A stretch of DNA of 64,000 nt, from the NCBI GenBank assembly GCA_914767715.1, contig OU612066.1, positions 12,529,001 to 12,593,000 on the forward strand, written 5' to 3'. This DNA is from Membranipora membranacea (Eukaryota; Bryozoa; Gymnolaemata; Cheilostomatida; Membraniporidae). The notes below the pieces were generated by a model that was not told the origin of the DNA, searched no databases, and worked only from the letters and a program-made list of their open reading frames with translations. A program made the translations under genes and the position numbers. Position 1 is the first letter of the stretch; every line of letters starts with the position of its first letter. Positions 21,324-36,100 of the stretch are shown one piece after another.

Positions 21324-24107
21324 ATGGGGAAACACAGCAGCAGTAGCAGCAGTTCTTCTGACTCATCTGACGATGAACAAAAGAGATGGAAAAAGCAGCA
21401 GAAACGCCAAAGGAAACTGGTATATTTATATAGCAATGATAGCAACACCAAGCATATATTTTTGTATTCCTTAGTTAACTATTAGCTCTTGTGTTACTGT
21501 CTTATGCAGGCACCATGTTATTTTGTCTCAGATTCTTACATTCTATTCTAGAGCTGTAATGTTGTTCAATTATTGATATAATCATCCTTTTTTTAAGAGA
21601 GTGTATAATCATATTCAACTTTGCAGACTGCCAATCATGATCCATCATGCATATCATACAAAAGAATATTTTTATAGCTCTTTTATGTTTTTTTCAGTAT
21701 GAGAATTAATCAGCAGAGCGGCAAAATTTCCTGGTATTCAGTACTTGGAATTTGCAAAATGTACATTTTTGTAGCCTGAGTTGCTATGTATGATTGTAGC
21801 AAAAGTATGGGCCGCAGTACTATGAGAACAAACCACACAAAAAGGGAAAGAAGAAAGATAAACATGGAGGCTATGGTGTGGTAAGTTCTTAGAACAGTTA
21901 AATTAATAAGATAGTGTTCCATTCTCCCTGATGTGACAGACTAGGATGAGCTGTCAGGAAGTAAATAACCGCTCTGAATGGTAGTCACAGTTTGCTAACC
22001 GCAAATGTGATTCCTCTGATCCCACAGCCAACCTAATCCAGAGATTCAGCACACATGGATAGTTCTAGTTTACGTGCTCAAGTAAAGCCTGAGTTGCTAG
22101 TATATCCAACTTGTAGGGATGTGAATGATCAGGATGTATCACATTGATATGAATTCATTAATTATGGATATTAGTGGTAAAATTCACATTATGGCTTTTT
22201 GTGGAGAAATTACATCAGTTTATAATTTTATGGCAGTTTTAGCTAAAATTCTGGCAGCTTTGACGTTATGCATTGACTCACGTCCCAGTAACCGCCCGTA
22301 AAAAATCAGGCTGGTACTTGACAAATGTTTACAAGGGGTTGGCTGTAGAATAACTAAACTTTTGGACTAATCAAAGATGAGAAGTTGTTTCCAGCAATCA
22401 AACATAAATTGCCACTATTGCTTGTTCATGAACAGATATGTTCCCCTAATCCATGAACACATATCAGTGATGTACCAATAAAATCAACCCCCTTCAAACT
22501 TTGAGCATTTTAACTAGAAAAGCAGGTGCTGGTGCTCAGCATGTGAAAGAAGGGTCTACCTGAGATTTGCAATATAAAACGTTTTAGATACGTAGCATAG
22601 AAAATAATCATCACATAATGCATCCTGAAGACTGACTAACTAAAACTAGTATTTATTCTCTAACTAGTCAGTAATGCAATATGTATGAACTAGGCGGGAT
22701 GGTGTATGACTGCATGAGTCTTTTACTTGGTTATAATAATAGTAACCTACGCAGCAGATAAGATGATTGGAACAGCTTATTGATTGACTCATTATGCGCT
22801 CTAATCTGTAATAAATGAATGATATAATGATCTATTTATACTGTTGATCATACAAATCCGAGTTGTCCTATCTCTGAACATGATGTTCCGAGAGTGGACA
22901 ACTCATACTTTTTATTAAAACCATTTGTTGGTCCTGAGATCGGTGAGTTTAGGACATACTGTCCCAAACTTCCTGCTGTTACAGGGTTGGCCAATACATT
23001 AACAAAACCACCTTAAAATTCTGGTTAACAGCAGTCTACATTGACTTTTCTATTTTTTCGCTGCTGGAAGACAGAGTTATTTATGGAAATGTTTACATGA
23101 AGCATTCTCTGACTGTGACAAAAATTGTTACGTTTTCTTTTATAAGCCTGGACAGTTCGCTGTTGGACACGGTGCCAACAATCCCTATGCTGGATACCCA
23201 CAAGCTGGAGGATACCCAGGCGGGCCTGGTGCCTACCCTCCACCTGGACAACCAGGCTATCCCAACCCTGGAATGGGCGGTTATCCTAATCCTGGTGTAC
23301 AACCTTACCCAGGTAAGCTTCAGATCATCATGTCAACTAGAAGTTTGATTTGGCATGAATATTGATCTATATTCAGATCCATAACAAGAAGAAACCTTTT
23401 TAAAACATCATTTGTGGCATGGTAATCTGCTTCACTTCTTTTCTTTTACTGTTGTGTTTCCTCTTTTGTTGTTGTATTGCTTGCTGGGCTGAATAATATT
23501 TTCTTATGGTATTCACTCACATAGGTACCGGTGCTCCAGCCTTCTCTGCCCCCGGAGCTCCAGGCTATCCACCTCAGCCAGGCTATCCAGCTCCAGGTTA
23601 GAATCTTTTATAATATCATGTGTGTGACGCTTAGTTAAAATAGTTATTATCAGCTCATGCCTCACTGTTATCATGAGATGATGACTCCAAATATTTAGTA
23701 AAACCCTAGAATGAATTTTCATCCATCTGTAATATTGCCAATGATAACAGCATACATTAGAAAAAAGGTAGAGATGCACAAACATGGTTAATAATGCACA
23801 GATTTGTGTTTGAGAGGCTAGTCTCACATTCACATGTCAATGCACTTTGATAATGCTATTTTGTCAAAGCTTTCTTAGTTTCTGTTGCAAACTTGTATTT
23901 AGCATTTCAACTCAGCTAGCATGTAGGTTTTGTGGATTTACAGGGATGCAGCAGCCTTATCCAGGAGGCGCCGCCGCCCCGCCACCAATGAACTATCCCA
24001 GGGGACCAGCACCACACGGTCACCAGGGCTACGGTCAACAGGGCTACGGGGGTCAACAGGGCTACGGGGGTCAACAGGGCTATCCTCACCAACCACCCCG
24101 ACATTGA
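21324..24107 (+). CDS. Short annexin-locus isoform ending in an alternative exon (no annexin core)
   Basis: Uses the first four annexin exons (21324-21419, 21800-21880, 23147-23312, 23525-23596), then an exon beginning at 23944 after the acceptor GGATTTACAG. That exon stays in the same frame and style ([20 protein letters not shown], then repeated GYGGQQ) and ends with PRH and TGA at 24105-24107. The product would be 192 aa, all low-complexity, with no Ca2+-binding repeats. The exon contains three tandem copies of a GGCTACGG(GG)TCAACA unit. Because of the stop it must be skipped to make full-length annexin; exon 4 joins exons 23944 and 24626 equally well in phase. Usage is unproven without RNA data. 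Confidence 0.6.
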
Positions 24108-27100
24108 TCAGGGGTCATGTGGACTGGGTGCTGTGCTAATCCAATGACAATGTTGCATATAGATGCAGTTTTTTCTTTCTGAGAATGGAAAGGAAATGAA
24201 ACAAATTATGATAGGGTCCCTCACTATTTTCTAGTTACTAATTGCAATGGAACATTAAATTTACCTGCCCTTCTGCCTTGATTATTTCTGTGCCTTACTT
24301 TAATTATATTTTGCTGCTGCATGAACAACTTCTATACTACCTTGTGCTTTGTTGCTTCTAGACCATTACTTTTGATCGCTCTATTTTTCTATTATGAAGT
24401 TTTATACTCCCACACAGATTATTTTTTAATTTTATATTTTTTTAAATGCCTTTATTTTTATTCAAGATTTAACAAATAAATGATACTGATTATCCTTCCG
24501 TATAACAATCTCATGACTATTCTCTCTCTGACAATAATCACTAAGCATATGGCCCAAATCAAACCCTCGTGATCACTTATATATCCTGTGCTATTACTTA
24601 ATCCCTGATTTATCCCTATTTGTAGGCGGAGGAGGTTTAGGTTTTGCAGATCCTGCCCCAGGAGGGTTCTCTGTACCACCAGGTTATGGCGCTCCACCAC
24701 CAGCAGGAGGACTAGGATTTGGTGCAGATCCAGGTTACCCCTCTCAGCCAGGATACGGAGCTCCACCAGGTGGCGCTTATCCCGGTCAACAGCAGCCTGG
24801 GTATCCAGCCTCTCAACCACCTGCAGCAGGCTACCCAGGAGCTCCAGGTCAGTGACATGAGAGGATAACTTCTTTTTTGATTTGTACATTTTTGTCTAAT
24901 GAAAAAGTTGACTCCTTTATAAGACTTGCCTCTCTGATATGGCATAGAGTTTTTAGAAATCAATGGGTGTAAACATCACTTATTTGAAAACAATCGAAAG
25001 ATTTTAAATAATTTTAACAAAGATTAGAAAAATAAATTATATTTTATGAATGCCCATAACATATACCTTAGAAATGTTTATATAAGTCAGAGTCAAATCA
25101 TGGGGAGTTAACTCACTATAATTTGCAAAACCATCATTTGTGTTCGGGATTAAAATTTTATTGTCTTACTGCGTGGTGAAACAGACCTTCTTTTCCATAG
25201 CATTGGGGCATTTGTAATACTGCAAGATACATTGGACTGCTAGGCTATATTTGTTAGATACACAAAGTAATGGCTCATTACATGAAGTAAAATTTTTTTA
25301 GGGTTTTTATTCTTGATAAGATAGGCTTGAATACGCAAAACTTTGCTCACCCACAGTGAATTAGTTTATTGGTCCATCAAAATGGTCGATATATGTGTGT
25401 GACATTGTTATGCTTGGGGCAAAGGATTAAAGTAATTTTGGAGATAAATCTTGAAGTCTGGGGTACAATGATGAGACTGGAGGGCAACCTGGCCTAATGG
25501 GTAACTTAGAAAAGGTTTTATTTATATTTTGAATGCTTTCCCAAGCTGAGATTTTATCCTTCTCGGAAAACAATGACATCTAGCGTGTTTGCAAACTGAT
25601 TTAAAACCGCATCCATGATAAAAAATCCTGCCAAAACCTGTTCAGATCGCCTTTGTTGAATAGAACTACTAAATGCCCTGATAGAAAACTTGGCAGGATT
25701 AAACATGTACTGTGCAGGTCCCTCTGAGAATTTCGTGAATGTTCATGAATTTGCAATTTTCCTGATGATGATGAAAGCTTCAAGTCGCTAGGTCAGCAAT
25801 ATATTTTTCTGCACTGACAAATTGAGACAGGAGTTTGACAGAATGCTTAGATAGATTTTGGTTCACCATGACCTTTAGGTTGCTAATTTGTTTATACGTT
25901 GTACAAATGTTTTCCTAATCATGACGTGAATTAAATTTCAGTCTGACCAGAATCTAGGTTTAAACAGCGATTAATAAACAGAAGTGCCAAACAGATTGTA
26001 CGTCTGTGATGTTCAGCATTGAAGCAAAAACTGAAGTTGATTCTGCAGTTTTCCTTATATGCATCAGCTCTGGCAGTTACTCTTCTGGCATGGTTTTACA
26101 GATTGTCAAAAACATGATTTTAAATTAAAGCCAAAATTTCAAAATGTGATCAGGTCATGTTAGTTCGATGAGTAAAATATCATCCTTCACCTCGATGCTC
26201 TTCTGTGTTTATGAAAACAAATATTGTCTTGACAGCTTTCTGTTTTTATTTGATCAGGAGGATATGGTGCTCCACCAGCCGTTCAGGGCTATCCAGGGGT
26301 TCAAGGGGGCTACCAGCAACCCCCACCCCAACAACCAGGATACGGGGCACCCCCATCCCAACAACCTGGATATGGGGCACCTCCAGGTGGACAACCACCC
26401 TACCAACAACAACCAGGAGGCCAACCCCCCTACCAACAACAACCAGGAGGTCAGCCTGGCTACCAGCAACCACCTGGAGGCCAACCTGGCTACCAGCAAC
26501 AGGCTCCTCCTCAGCAAGGCTATCAGCAGCCTCCTGCACAGCAGCCACCACAGGGTCAAGGTCAACCGCCAGCACAGCAGGCTCCACCACCCCGACCAGC
26601 AGATGCTCCCAGCCAAGCTGTGAGTTTATATAAAAATCATTTTTCATAATGCAAACTATGAGAGAGGTTCGAATATTAGATCAAGTGCACTCTTGGAGAT
26701 TTGTTTAAAAAAGAGATCTCAAAATAGTCCAAGCGCACTTTTGGCATAGTCCCAGTTTGAATTAATTTCTAAAGGATCTGTTTTCATAACAAATTTTTTA
26801 ATATTTACGCACTGCTAGCTTTTTTGCTTGTTTTTAAAAATTTCAATTATTCAGACTGCATAAAAATTGGCTTCGACATTCCGTCAGCACAATGTAGAGG
26901 TGTACATGATATCCTGGTTGAAGTAAAAGGTTTGCAAATGATATCAGAACCTTGCAATGGTTTATTACAATACCAATATTGTTATTTAATTTAATAGGCA
27001 GCCGCACACTTGGCTCAGGATTTCTCTAAGATGAGTACTATGGGTACAGCTGAGAAGTTTGAGGGAGTCATCAAACCTGCTTCTCCATTCGATGCTGAGA

Positions 27101-30100
27101 AAGATTGTGAAGTACTGAGAAAGGCTATGAAGGGTGCCGGTAAGGAATGACACAAACATCTAATAGAGAGTTGTAAAACTAACAGATCATTGTGTCCTGA
27201 TCTTTTTTGGTTCAAACAAACCAAAAACGATCAAAAAGATAAAATAGGAAAACTAACTAATTATATCGACCATATGGCCTCATTATTGATCATTATTGGT
27301 TCCTAATTCAATGAACAAAACAATTTATACGATCAGGAATAAACTGATTTATTGTGGCTATTTTGGTCTTGTAATGATGACCCGGCCAACGCTTTTCATC
27401 ATAGGTTTTCAATTTGCTCACATGCTTAATTTTTACCAAAACAACAATAATTACGTTCATTCAAATGTGCAATTTTTCATCAATGGAAGCCTTACACTAA
27501 TTAGTTACACAATAGCTAAGAATGAGTTGTTTTTTGCTCTGATTAATTATTTCCCGCTGTGAGCACTGCTTCTTGTCCCAAGGCTCTCCCTCCAGCCTCA
27601 ATCTGGTTCCTGGCGCGCTGGAGGCCGTGCGCGTGTTGACATGTACTTTTTAAGAGTAATTAGAATCAGCCATGCGCACCGGCGAAGCAAACGTCAGATC
27701 GTTTGCCAAAATATTTGTCTCCCAAATGAACTAAGGATGTCAATTCAGCGGCGGTTGCCAAAAGTGAATAACTTCGCCGCTGTCTTTAATTTTCGGAAAC
27801 TTTTATCTATCGAGCGAAACTTGGCTGTCATCTGGATTTGCCTCCTTGTGAGAAGGTCAAATTCTGGCCGCAACATTTATGACGAGAACGCCGGTTTTGT
27901 CTTCTGTGTCGCCTGGGTCTCAGACTAAAATAAACTGTATACCCAAACTGATAATATAATACTCAATGAAGAAATTTAGTACTCATTACTCAACCATAAA
28001 TATATACACCGATAAGACATAACAGTATAGCTGTGTGCAATATAATTGTCGTGTTTTTCTTTTGAATACCTAAAATTTTATTTTTCATTTCAGGTACTGA
28101 TGAACAAGCAATTATTGAGATTGTCAGGAACAGATCCAACGCCCAAAGACAGCAGATCAAAAAGCTCTTCAAGACTATGTATGGCAAGGTATGATTTTAT
28201 ATTTGTTTGGTAACAGGTAATAATACGGTCATGTTGATTAATCGCTCATGTTTCTCGTCCATATAAAGAAAAAAAATGGGTAACTCTTACCTCCACTCAG
28301 CAAAACATTATCAAGCCCCGATCCTGATCTGTGATCTTGATTTTTACAAAGATAAATAACCAAAGCGCTTAAAAGTCAGTCATTCGCTGCCCTAAGCAAT
28401 AGATACCTGGTGCTTATGATTTTGGTTATAGTGACCAGTTAGAAGAACACATGACCCCATCTACACTGCTAAATTGATACCAAAAAATGTGTATCTGTTA
28501 CCAGTAGTGTCAATAATTTTAACCAAGCCAAACGGAACCTTGTGCCACCATAAAATAGTTGCAATTGAGGAGCCATTTTTCTGCAATTCTCGCCATATAT
28601 TATTAAAATGTTTCACGAAGGCCATGATTGAAGGCCAGATATTTCTGATCATTCTATAATGAATAATAATTTGACTTCTGGAGTTGATTCCAGCGTCATG
28701 AAGATGCCTATAGTTCATTGCCAACCTATTACGATTTGCGTAGCTAATTTCCAACGTCAAAAGAGATACAGGTGGCTCTTATTTGGCTGGAGAATTTTAG
28801 CTATGTCTATTCTAAACACTCACTGCCAAGTAGCCTACATTCAACTTTTTTTCTTCATTGAAATTTTTAATGATGGAAAATTTGCCTTTAGGCTGATCTG
28901 AAATTAATCAGGTAGAATTGCAGTCAGTACTTTGCTGCCAATGAATGAAATCATCTGCATCATTATATAAAGTGTCACCGCAAAGTTGGCAAGATGATCA
29001 CCAATTAGTGATGTAAAATGTTGTCTTTAACATCTCACACCGTGTAGCAGTGATGTCGCCTAAACACTGTATCAAATTTACTGCTCTGCCAACCGAGGAA
29101 ACAAATTTTTTGGCAGACAATCTAGTGCAGGCACAGCTTTGCAACACACGTTCTTTGCACTCATGCTACGTCAGGCGCTGACCCGAAATCAGCTGATATT
29201 GATCCTAAATTTCTCAATAAAAAGTCCATGACCTCTGTCCAGCAGCGTGATGGCACTGTGCCATCATATTTTTACAACTTTAATTCAATTAAACTGAGAA
29301 CCGGCTTATGTAAGTCCAGGCAGACTGCCAACATTTTCAATCAATTACGAGATCAATTGATTCCAAGCTTGCTTGAATACTTTTAGCTGGCACGAATTCC
29401 ACGATGTCTGAAATCTATACTCGAACACACAATAATCATTGGGATTGCAAGACACATTTACTTTGTCTAATGTCTGTCTTCAGATGTTTCTTTAAAGTAT
29501 AAACTAAAATAGGATGAATAATTTTGATACAATTATCTCTGTCTAGCCAAATGTTACGGATCTCATTCCTGTATTTAACTTGGGAGGTCAAAATCCAGAT
29601 TAAAAACCCCACTCCCTTGTTTGAATAGCAACAAAACTCATGAAAGTACATAAATATAAATAACCTTAAGATTTGAAAAAAAAATTTGAAACTTTTTCAA
29701 ATTATCTGTGTACAATTTATCTTACTTGACAAACACAAAGGAATGGTGTGTTTTCAGGGATGAAAAGTGGGTTGAGAATTATGCAAAGTCTGACGGAATT
29801 CGACAATTTGACAAGGACAATCTGTACTTGATTCATTATAAATGTCATTCCCAGTGATTTATGACACCGGCTTTCTGGCCATTACTATGATGATTAGCCT
29901 TTCTTGACAAGCTTTGTTGTGGGGTGTTGTTCACCCCACCCCCCTCAGAGCAAAGCTTTTCAAGACAGGCTATACCACTATATGCTCAATTTTCAACACT
30001 GCCATCAGTTTGCACATTTTTTCACATTTCGCACACTGTTTCAGCGTGGCCCTCAGAGACATCAGGGAGCAATGAAAATTCCGCAGCATAATTTGCACAT

Positions 30101-33100
30101 GGCAACAATCACCATGACATCTAGGACGTTATGTAAATCTTTTCTTCAAAATTTCTTGTCACTTCAAATTGCGCAGCTGCTGACCCAGCTAAAACCTGAT
30201 TTTTCAGGTTTTTGTGAAATTGCTCCTTTCACATAATTCCCATACATCTACTATTATCTAATTTTTACCCAGTTCAGTTGTACCCAAAGGTCAATGAATC
30301 GCCAGCTATATTTGAACAATTTGTGTCAGGAGGTAAAAATTGGCAGTGATTGATGAAATAATCTGTATTACGTGAATTATTGCACCCGTCCAGACTCAAA
30401 TCTGCAAACGCACGTGCAATCAAGAGATCACAACTCCTCAACTTAAGAATGACAGCGCCCTGAATATCTCCATTATCCATATTCACTAGATCTGTTTTAC
30501 CAATTATTTTTGTTGTCCATGGTCTCATACTATGTTTGAGTGACTCTATCGGCAAATAATATATATATATATATATTATATATCAATTTTGATTTGTTTT
30601 TGTAGGATCTGATCAAGGATTTACAGGGAGAACTAAGTGGTAACTTCAGGGAGGCGATCATGGCTCTATTCGAAGCCACGACTTACTATGATGCCTGGAC
30701 ACTGAATAATGCGATGATGGTATGATGTTAAACTAATTTTTTCCACTTTATTGGCATCCTTTTTATTCTTAGAGAAATCTTGTAGGCCTACAGCTGCATT
30801 CATTATTGTACAGCTGCAAATATGAAACAATGCGGGTTTTTCTATTTTCGAGAAAGCGTTAATTCATGTCGACCAATATGGTGTCTATGATTTGGTAATC
30901 AAATGAAATAACTTTTTTTTCTTCCTCCTGAGCCCGAATTACTACGCAGTATAATATTGTCTATCTCTATTTGTTGACAGAACATGTTCATGATTATATT
31001 TGTCGCAATGTTTTGCAGGGATTGGGCACCAAGGAAGCACCGCTGATTGAGGTTTTGTGCACAAGAACTAATGCTGAGATCTTGGAGATTGTGAAGTGTT
31101 ATAAAGAGCGTAAGTATTGTCGTGTATATCCATAGGCTTTACCTAAGTAGTAAACTGTTCAAAACTCTTTCATTAAAAATCCAACGGCAAATTAAATATC
31201 ATTTGCTCTTCAGTTGATACTGCAATCAATATATAAAACAACAGTATTACCACTTGGTCACGAATGTTTGCATCTGCCTGTCCTGTTCATCTGAATTCTC
31301 TGTGTTTAGCATTTTCCCATTGCCGCTGTAACTATAATCTCATTGTTTCTTGTTATACAGATTTCAGAAGGAATCTGGAGAAGGACATTGTCGATGATAC
31401 TAGCGGACATTTCAAGCGTCTTCTCGTATCCTGCTGTCAGGTAATTATCCCCCCCACCCGTTCCTCATGTATTTTTAAAAATACATCACCTGAGGATCAA
31501 TTGAGCAACTCTGAAATAGATGAAATAAGAGTAAATGTAAAAAATATATATAAATTTGATAGCTGATGAAAAACAAGAAAATTAAATACGGCCTGGTGAA
31601 ATAAATCTGGCAGGTGACAAAACAGGTTGCTACATCAGATAGGAATCTTGTACTTTAAACAAAATGAATTTCTTCCAGTTGACAAACACAATTAACTGAC
31701 AGCATTCTCAATTAGCATATCTTGTTTGTCAATACTTTTTGTGGCCTCCTGATTTGTGAACTAAACTGGAGTTGAAGCCGGACTAAGCCTGTTTCGTGAC
31801 CCAGGGTTTGGTATGCCCCCATCCCTCTACTGCATGACTCTTCAAAAGACCTTATTGAATTAATTGCTGCTCTTGTGCTGCAAGCGTGATATTATGCATG
31901 AAATAAATACTCACAATCTTAGATGTACTGTGACATCCAATAGGGCCTACATGATGCCCAGCATTTGCTGCTACAAACCTGGGATAGTGCGAGTTTAATT
32001 CACATGGATACTTGTACGAAGAAGTCATACTTAGTTTCCTGCTATTAAATTTTACGTGTCGATTGAAATATTGTGGTCTCTGGTGCCTGAATAACATACA
32101 TAATATACATGCGTCATAAAAGGGAAGTTCAGCGGTTTAATTGCCCCCTTGAGCCGGAGTTGGTAACGTCTTTTGTTCCCAATCATCGATTTAGCCTTCC
32201 TTGTCACTCTTCCTAGTTCATGTCGGGAAGTGATGTCACAATTATGGCTTTCTGAATTGGCATGACACGCAATGACATCATTATCTCCATTTTCGATGAA
32301 TTTCTATTAAAATTTCGTCAATGCATAACAAACGACTATCGTAATCCAATAGGCATATTTGGCAAATTCCACGAAACTTCTATCTGGCTTAGAAGCTTGC
32401 AACATCCCAAATTACCAACACAACAGGTAGTTTTTGTGTATTTTTTTGTTTTAAACCTAATGGTGTTTGAATAAGTCTTTGATTTATGGACGATGCTTTC
32501 TGATCAGAGCTTAATTACCTGACACCTCATTGGCCTTGTCTGTTTGACGACAGCGAAACGGCTCTTTGTTGGGTAAAAAAACAATCCTCTTCTGGAAAGT
32601 TTTCTCCATGTTTCCATGGTAGAGAGCAGAATATAAATGGTGGAAAATTTCCAGATTAATCTCTGAGCAATGTGTCATGGTTGTGTGATCATAAGCACTT
32701 CCTAGTTTGACTTTGAGACGGCTCCACCCTCACATCTGTCTCCTTTATATCTACCGGCGAGTACAGCGAGTACGGCGAGTACAGAGTACTGTATGACACA
32801 ATAAAGCACCTGCATCGATATGTCAGAACAACATCCCTGAGACCTCCATTAAAGTGTACTGTGTGCCAATAGGAAAGATGTAAAAATAAGATTTATGTGT
32901 TTGCTGGAATTTCGTAATATTACAATATTTAACCACAAAAAAGGATTTTTTATGGTTGTCAGTAGTAGTAATACCAGAGACTATAGTCTCTGGTAATACC
33001 ACTGCTTGTCAGGACCTTTTGGTCATAGTAAATTCTTGTGGTGAATGAGTAATTCCCTTCTTTGTTCCTTTTTTTGTAGAATAAAAGGACAAAACTATTC

Positions 33101-36100
33101 TTGGCCAGGTCAAAATTCACTTCAAAATCAAACATGTTAATTGGATGCCCTTTACTCATTGGTGTTGAGTCAGACTATCTCGGAATCAAGGTCTTCGCTA
33201 GACAAGTCGGGCAATGACCCTGTTATCATGTTTTTTAAGAAATTAGGCTCGACCAGTAGCATTGCAATGTATATGTAGAGTTTTTAATAAGCGATGACAT
33301 TTACCCCACTGTACCCCTCATGTTTCTTTGAAATGAATTACAAAACATGTATATCCCTTTTTTCCTCCTTAGGGAAATCGGGCCGAGCTGACCCCAGCCC
33401 AATGGAATGAGGTATTCACTAAAGGACCTGAGTCTGTGGTTGACAGAGAGCTGGCTAAGCGAGAAGCTGCAGAACTGTACAAAGCTGGAGAGAAGAAGAT
33501 CGGGACTGACGAGTCCGCCTTCCTTAAGATCATGGCCCTGAGACACTTCTACCAGCTGAGAGCTACCTTTGAGGAGTACGCTAGGGTGAGAGTGGGTCAC
33601 AGTCATAAAATTTAAATCCATCATATTGTATATAACACATTGTTGTCCTATATAATGTTGATTGGATAAATGAACTGCCTAAATTACAATTCCAAACAGG
33701 AGGAGGGGAGGAGGGGGGTGTTACCTTGGTGATTGCTTGATTTCCAGCTCAAAAGTGTAATCATTTTGTGCTGATCTGGTTTACAGGTGACATCAATTAA
33801 AAAGATTAAAAAGGTTTAAATTTCCTATTGTGATGCTACTGCTAGCAAAATAGGATATTGTAGTGAGTTGTAAGTTCAGGTTTCCGTCAATCCGCCAGGT
33901 TATTTCATTGCCCTTGCAAAATTGTTTGTGATGCCAGTGGTTTGTAATATTTGTTCAAAGAATTTCAATTTCATCAAAATGTTAATGTATTTGTCATTAT
34001 ATAGGTATGTAAATAATGTAAATTTGTGGTTTTAATCATTGACGAAATCTGTCCTTACAGTACATCGATGTATATGAGATAACTTGTCCAGTGAAAGAAC
34101 TGTCTCTCTTTCATACAATGCTGAATCATCTCTGCAGATAACATTTCAATCAAATTCCAACTCATTCATTTGAAATATAAGGAAATGACACAATTTAATT
34201 GTATGAAAGTCTATCCAATCATTGCTTCCCGGTCTGTATTTATCTAGCCAAGAGCACTTCTTGCTGATGTCAGCAAAAATTACCCTGAATTGCTTTTGAT
34301 AGGTATCTATAGGCTCGGTGGCAGCAAAAAAATTATTTGTTTGTCATCGTAGCGTGGCGTACCAGTCATTGGATATGCGTTAGTAATCTGCATAAGAAGC
34401 ATTTCTATCTGGTGTACTGGAAATTTCAAATAGAGCAAAATGGGCAAAGGTCCTCTGCTATCACATCATGTTTTGTGTAGAGCCAAGATATCTGTTCAGA
34501 ACATGGGAGTCAGAACCGGATGAAAACCCAAACCTGGTTGATTAAAAATGTTGGTTGATTAAAATCAGATGGTCATATCACACTGCCACATCCCGGAGCA
34601 TAACCTAACCAATACATAACTATTATGTGTTATGCATAAACAGCATCCTTCACCCAATGACAGTTATAGGAAAAAAAATATTTACGCACGTCCAAATCAG
34701 GCCCGTAGTTCTAGGGGAGGCAGGGAGTCACTGCCTCACCAAGAAAGCTAAAACATTGGCCTAAAAATACTATAATTGAATAAAACATGACAGAACTAGC
34801 TCCTCTGAGATTTCCATTTGCTTATTTTATGCCTTACATTGCTCAGAGAGGAGCTTACTGGTGATGCTTTGGCCTCAAACTTTTGCCTCCCCTACCATTC
34901 TGTCCTAAACCACGGCCCTGCCAAGTGTGAAGGTCATTTCACATTTCTGCTCTGTTTCCATCTGACCTCTTCCGTCAGGAGTTCTAACTTCTTATGCCAA
35001 GTGTGAGAAGTTCAAGGATCCCTACTTCCTAAACATACATAATGACCAAGAGACAATTCCTTGCGCAAGATCAAAAGGCGTCTAATGACTGTCTAGTCGT
35101 TTTATGCGCTTTCTTAGACCACAAACATTCACCACCATCATTCAGTTTCTTGGTGTCAGGTTGGCTCTTCATCTTGTCCAATTACCCCTCAATTGGAATA
35201 TACCGTATGAACTCTGGACGTTGTGTGCAAGACGGTCAGGCTACCGTGGAAAATGCCCGTTTCTGGATGTCTTGAAACTGATAAACCGGTTTAAAAATAT
35301 TTATGAACGTATACCATATAGAGAATGGCTTTATATTATAACGAGTAAATCTGAGTATGGTGTCTCATCCTGGTAACTATTTTCAGACACTTTGAACAAA
35401 GATTATGGATATGTTTAGGTAAACTTTGTCCCTTGAGGCCAAAACACATACTTACATACAAACTACAATTTTTTACAAAAAACACAATGATGATGAGACT
35501 AACTAAACTTTGTTATATTAGTAATACCACCCTCCCTGGTTATACGGGTTTATTTCTCTGCTAACAAGCTGCATAGAGTTATCTGCTCATGACATTTTAG
35601 CTGACTTTTTTTCTTCAAAGCCGAGTTGGGTTTTCAGGTAGGATGGCTGACGGTATATCTAGGAAGGTACTTTTGTTATTGACTTAGTTGTGTGCTAGAG
35701 GTAGTGACATTCCATAGGAACCTGTCACAGGAAATCACCGCAGTACAAAAGAAATGCCACAGCGTAATTCTGAATTTGATTCTGATTAATCTTAACATCC
35801 ATTTAATAGACCCATAAATAGCCACCAGATCAAAATTAGAGTTGTATTTGATGGCTCATGCGCTGCCTTTGATGCAGACGGACCTGTTATTTAGTATGTA
35901 TGTTGTTCAGATATCATTTGGTTCCAAGTCAGACTTCTGTTTGAAAAATTTGTGATCAATGTGGTTGAAATCATGAAATGGCACAAGGAAGAAGTCTCCG
36001 GTGTATGGTTCGTGGTCTGGCATTTCCGGTCTTGTAAGGATCAGCACACGCAAAGCCGCGACAGCATTGCATGTGCTAGAAAACAGAAATCTGTAAAAAT

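Larger units (their letters stand above)
28189..30605 (+). other. Annexin intron between coding exons 8 and 9
   Basis: 2.4 kb of non-coding sequence. It contains an 78-bp GTAGCC-family inverted repeat at about 29895-29972 and a (TA)n run at 30556-30583. Short reading frames in it show no known motif. Confidence 0.6.

Noticed and set aside
26246-26647. Open reading frames on the minus strand opposite the annexin Gly/Pro/Gln exon, and a second plus frame
   Set aside because: Shadows of a GC-rich repetitive exon. The sense frame continues the annexin with correct splice phase on both sides.
34697-34925. hAT-type MITE suggested by CAGGCCCGTAGTT near 34697 and ACGGCCCTG near 34920
   Set aside because: Arms match only weakly and no 8-bp flanking duplication is present. 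Too uncertain to call.
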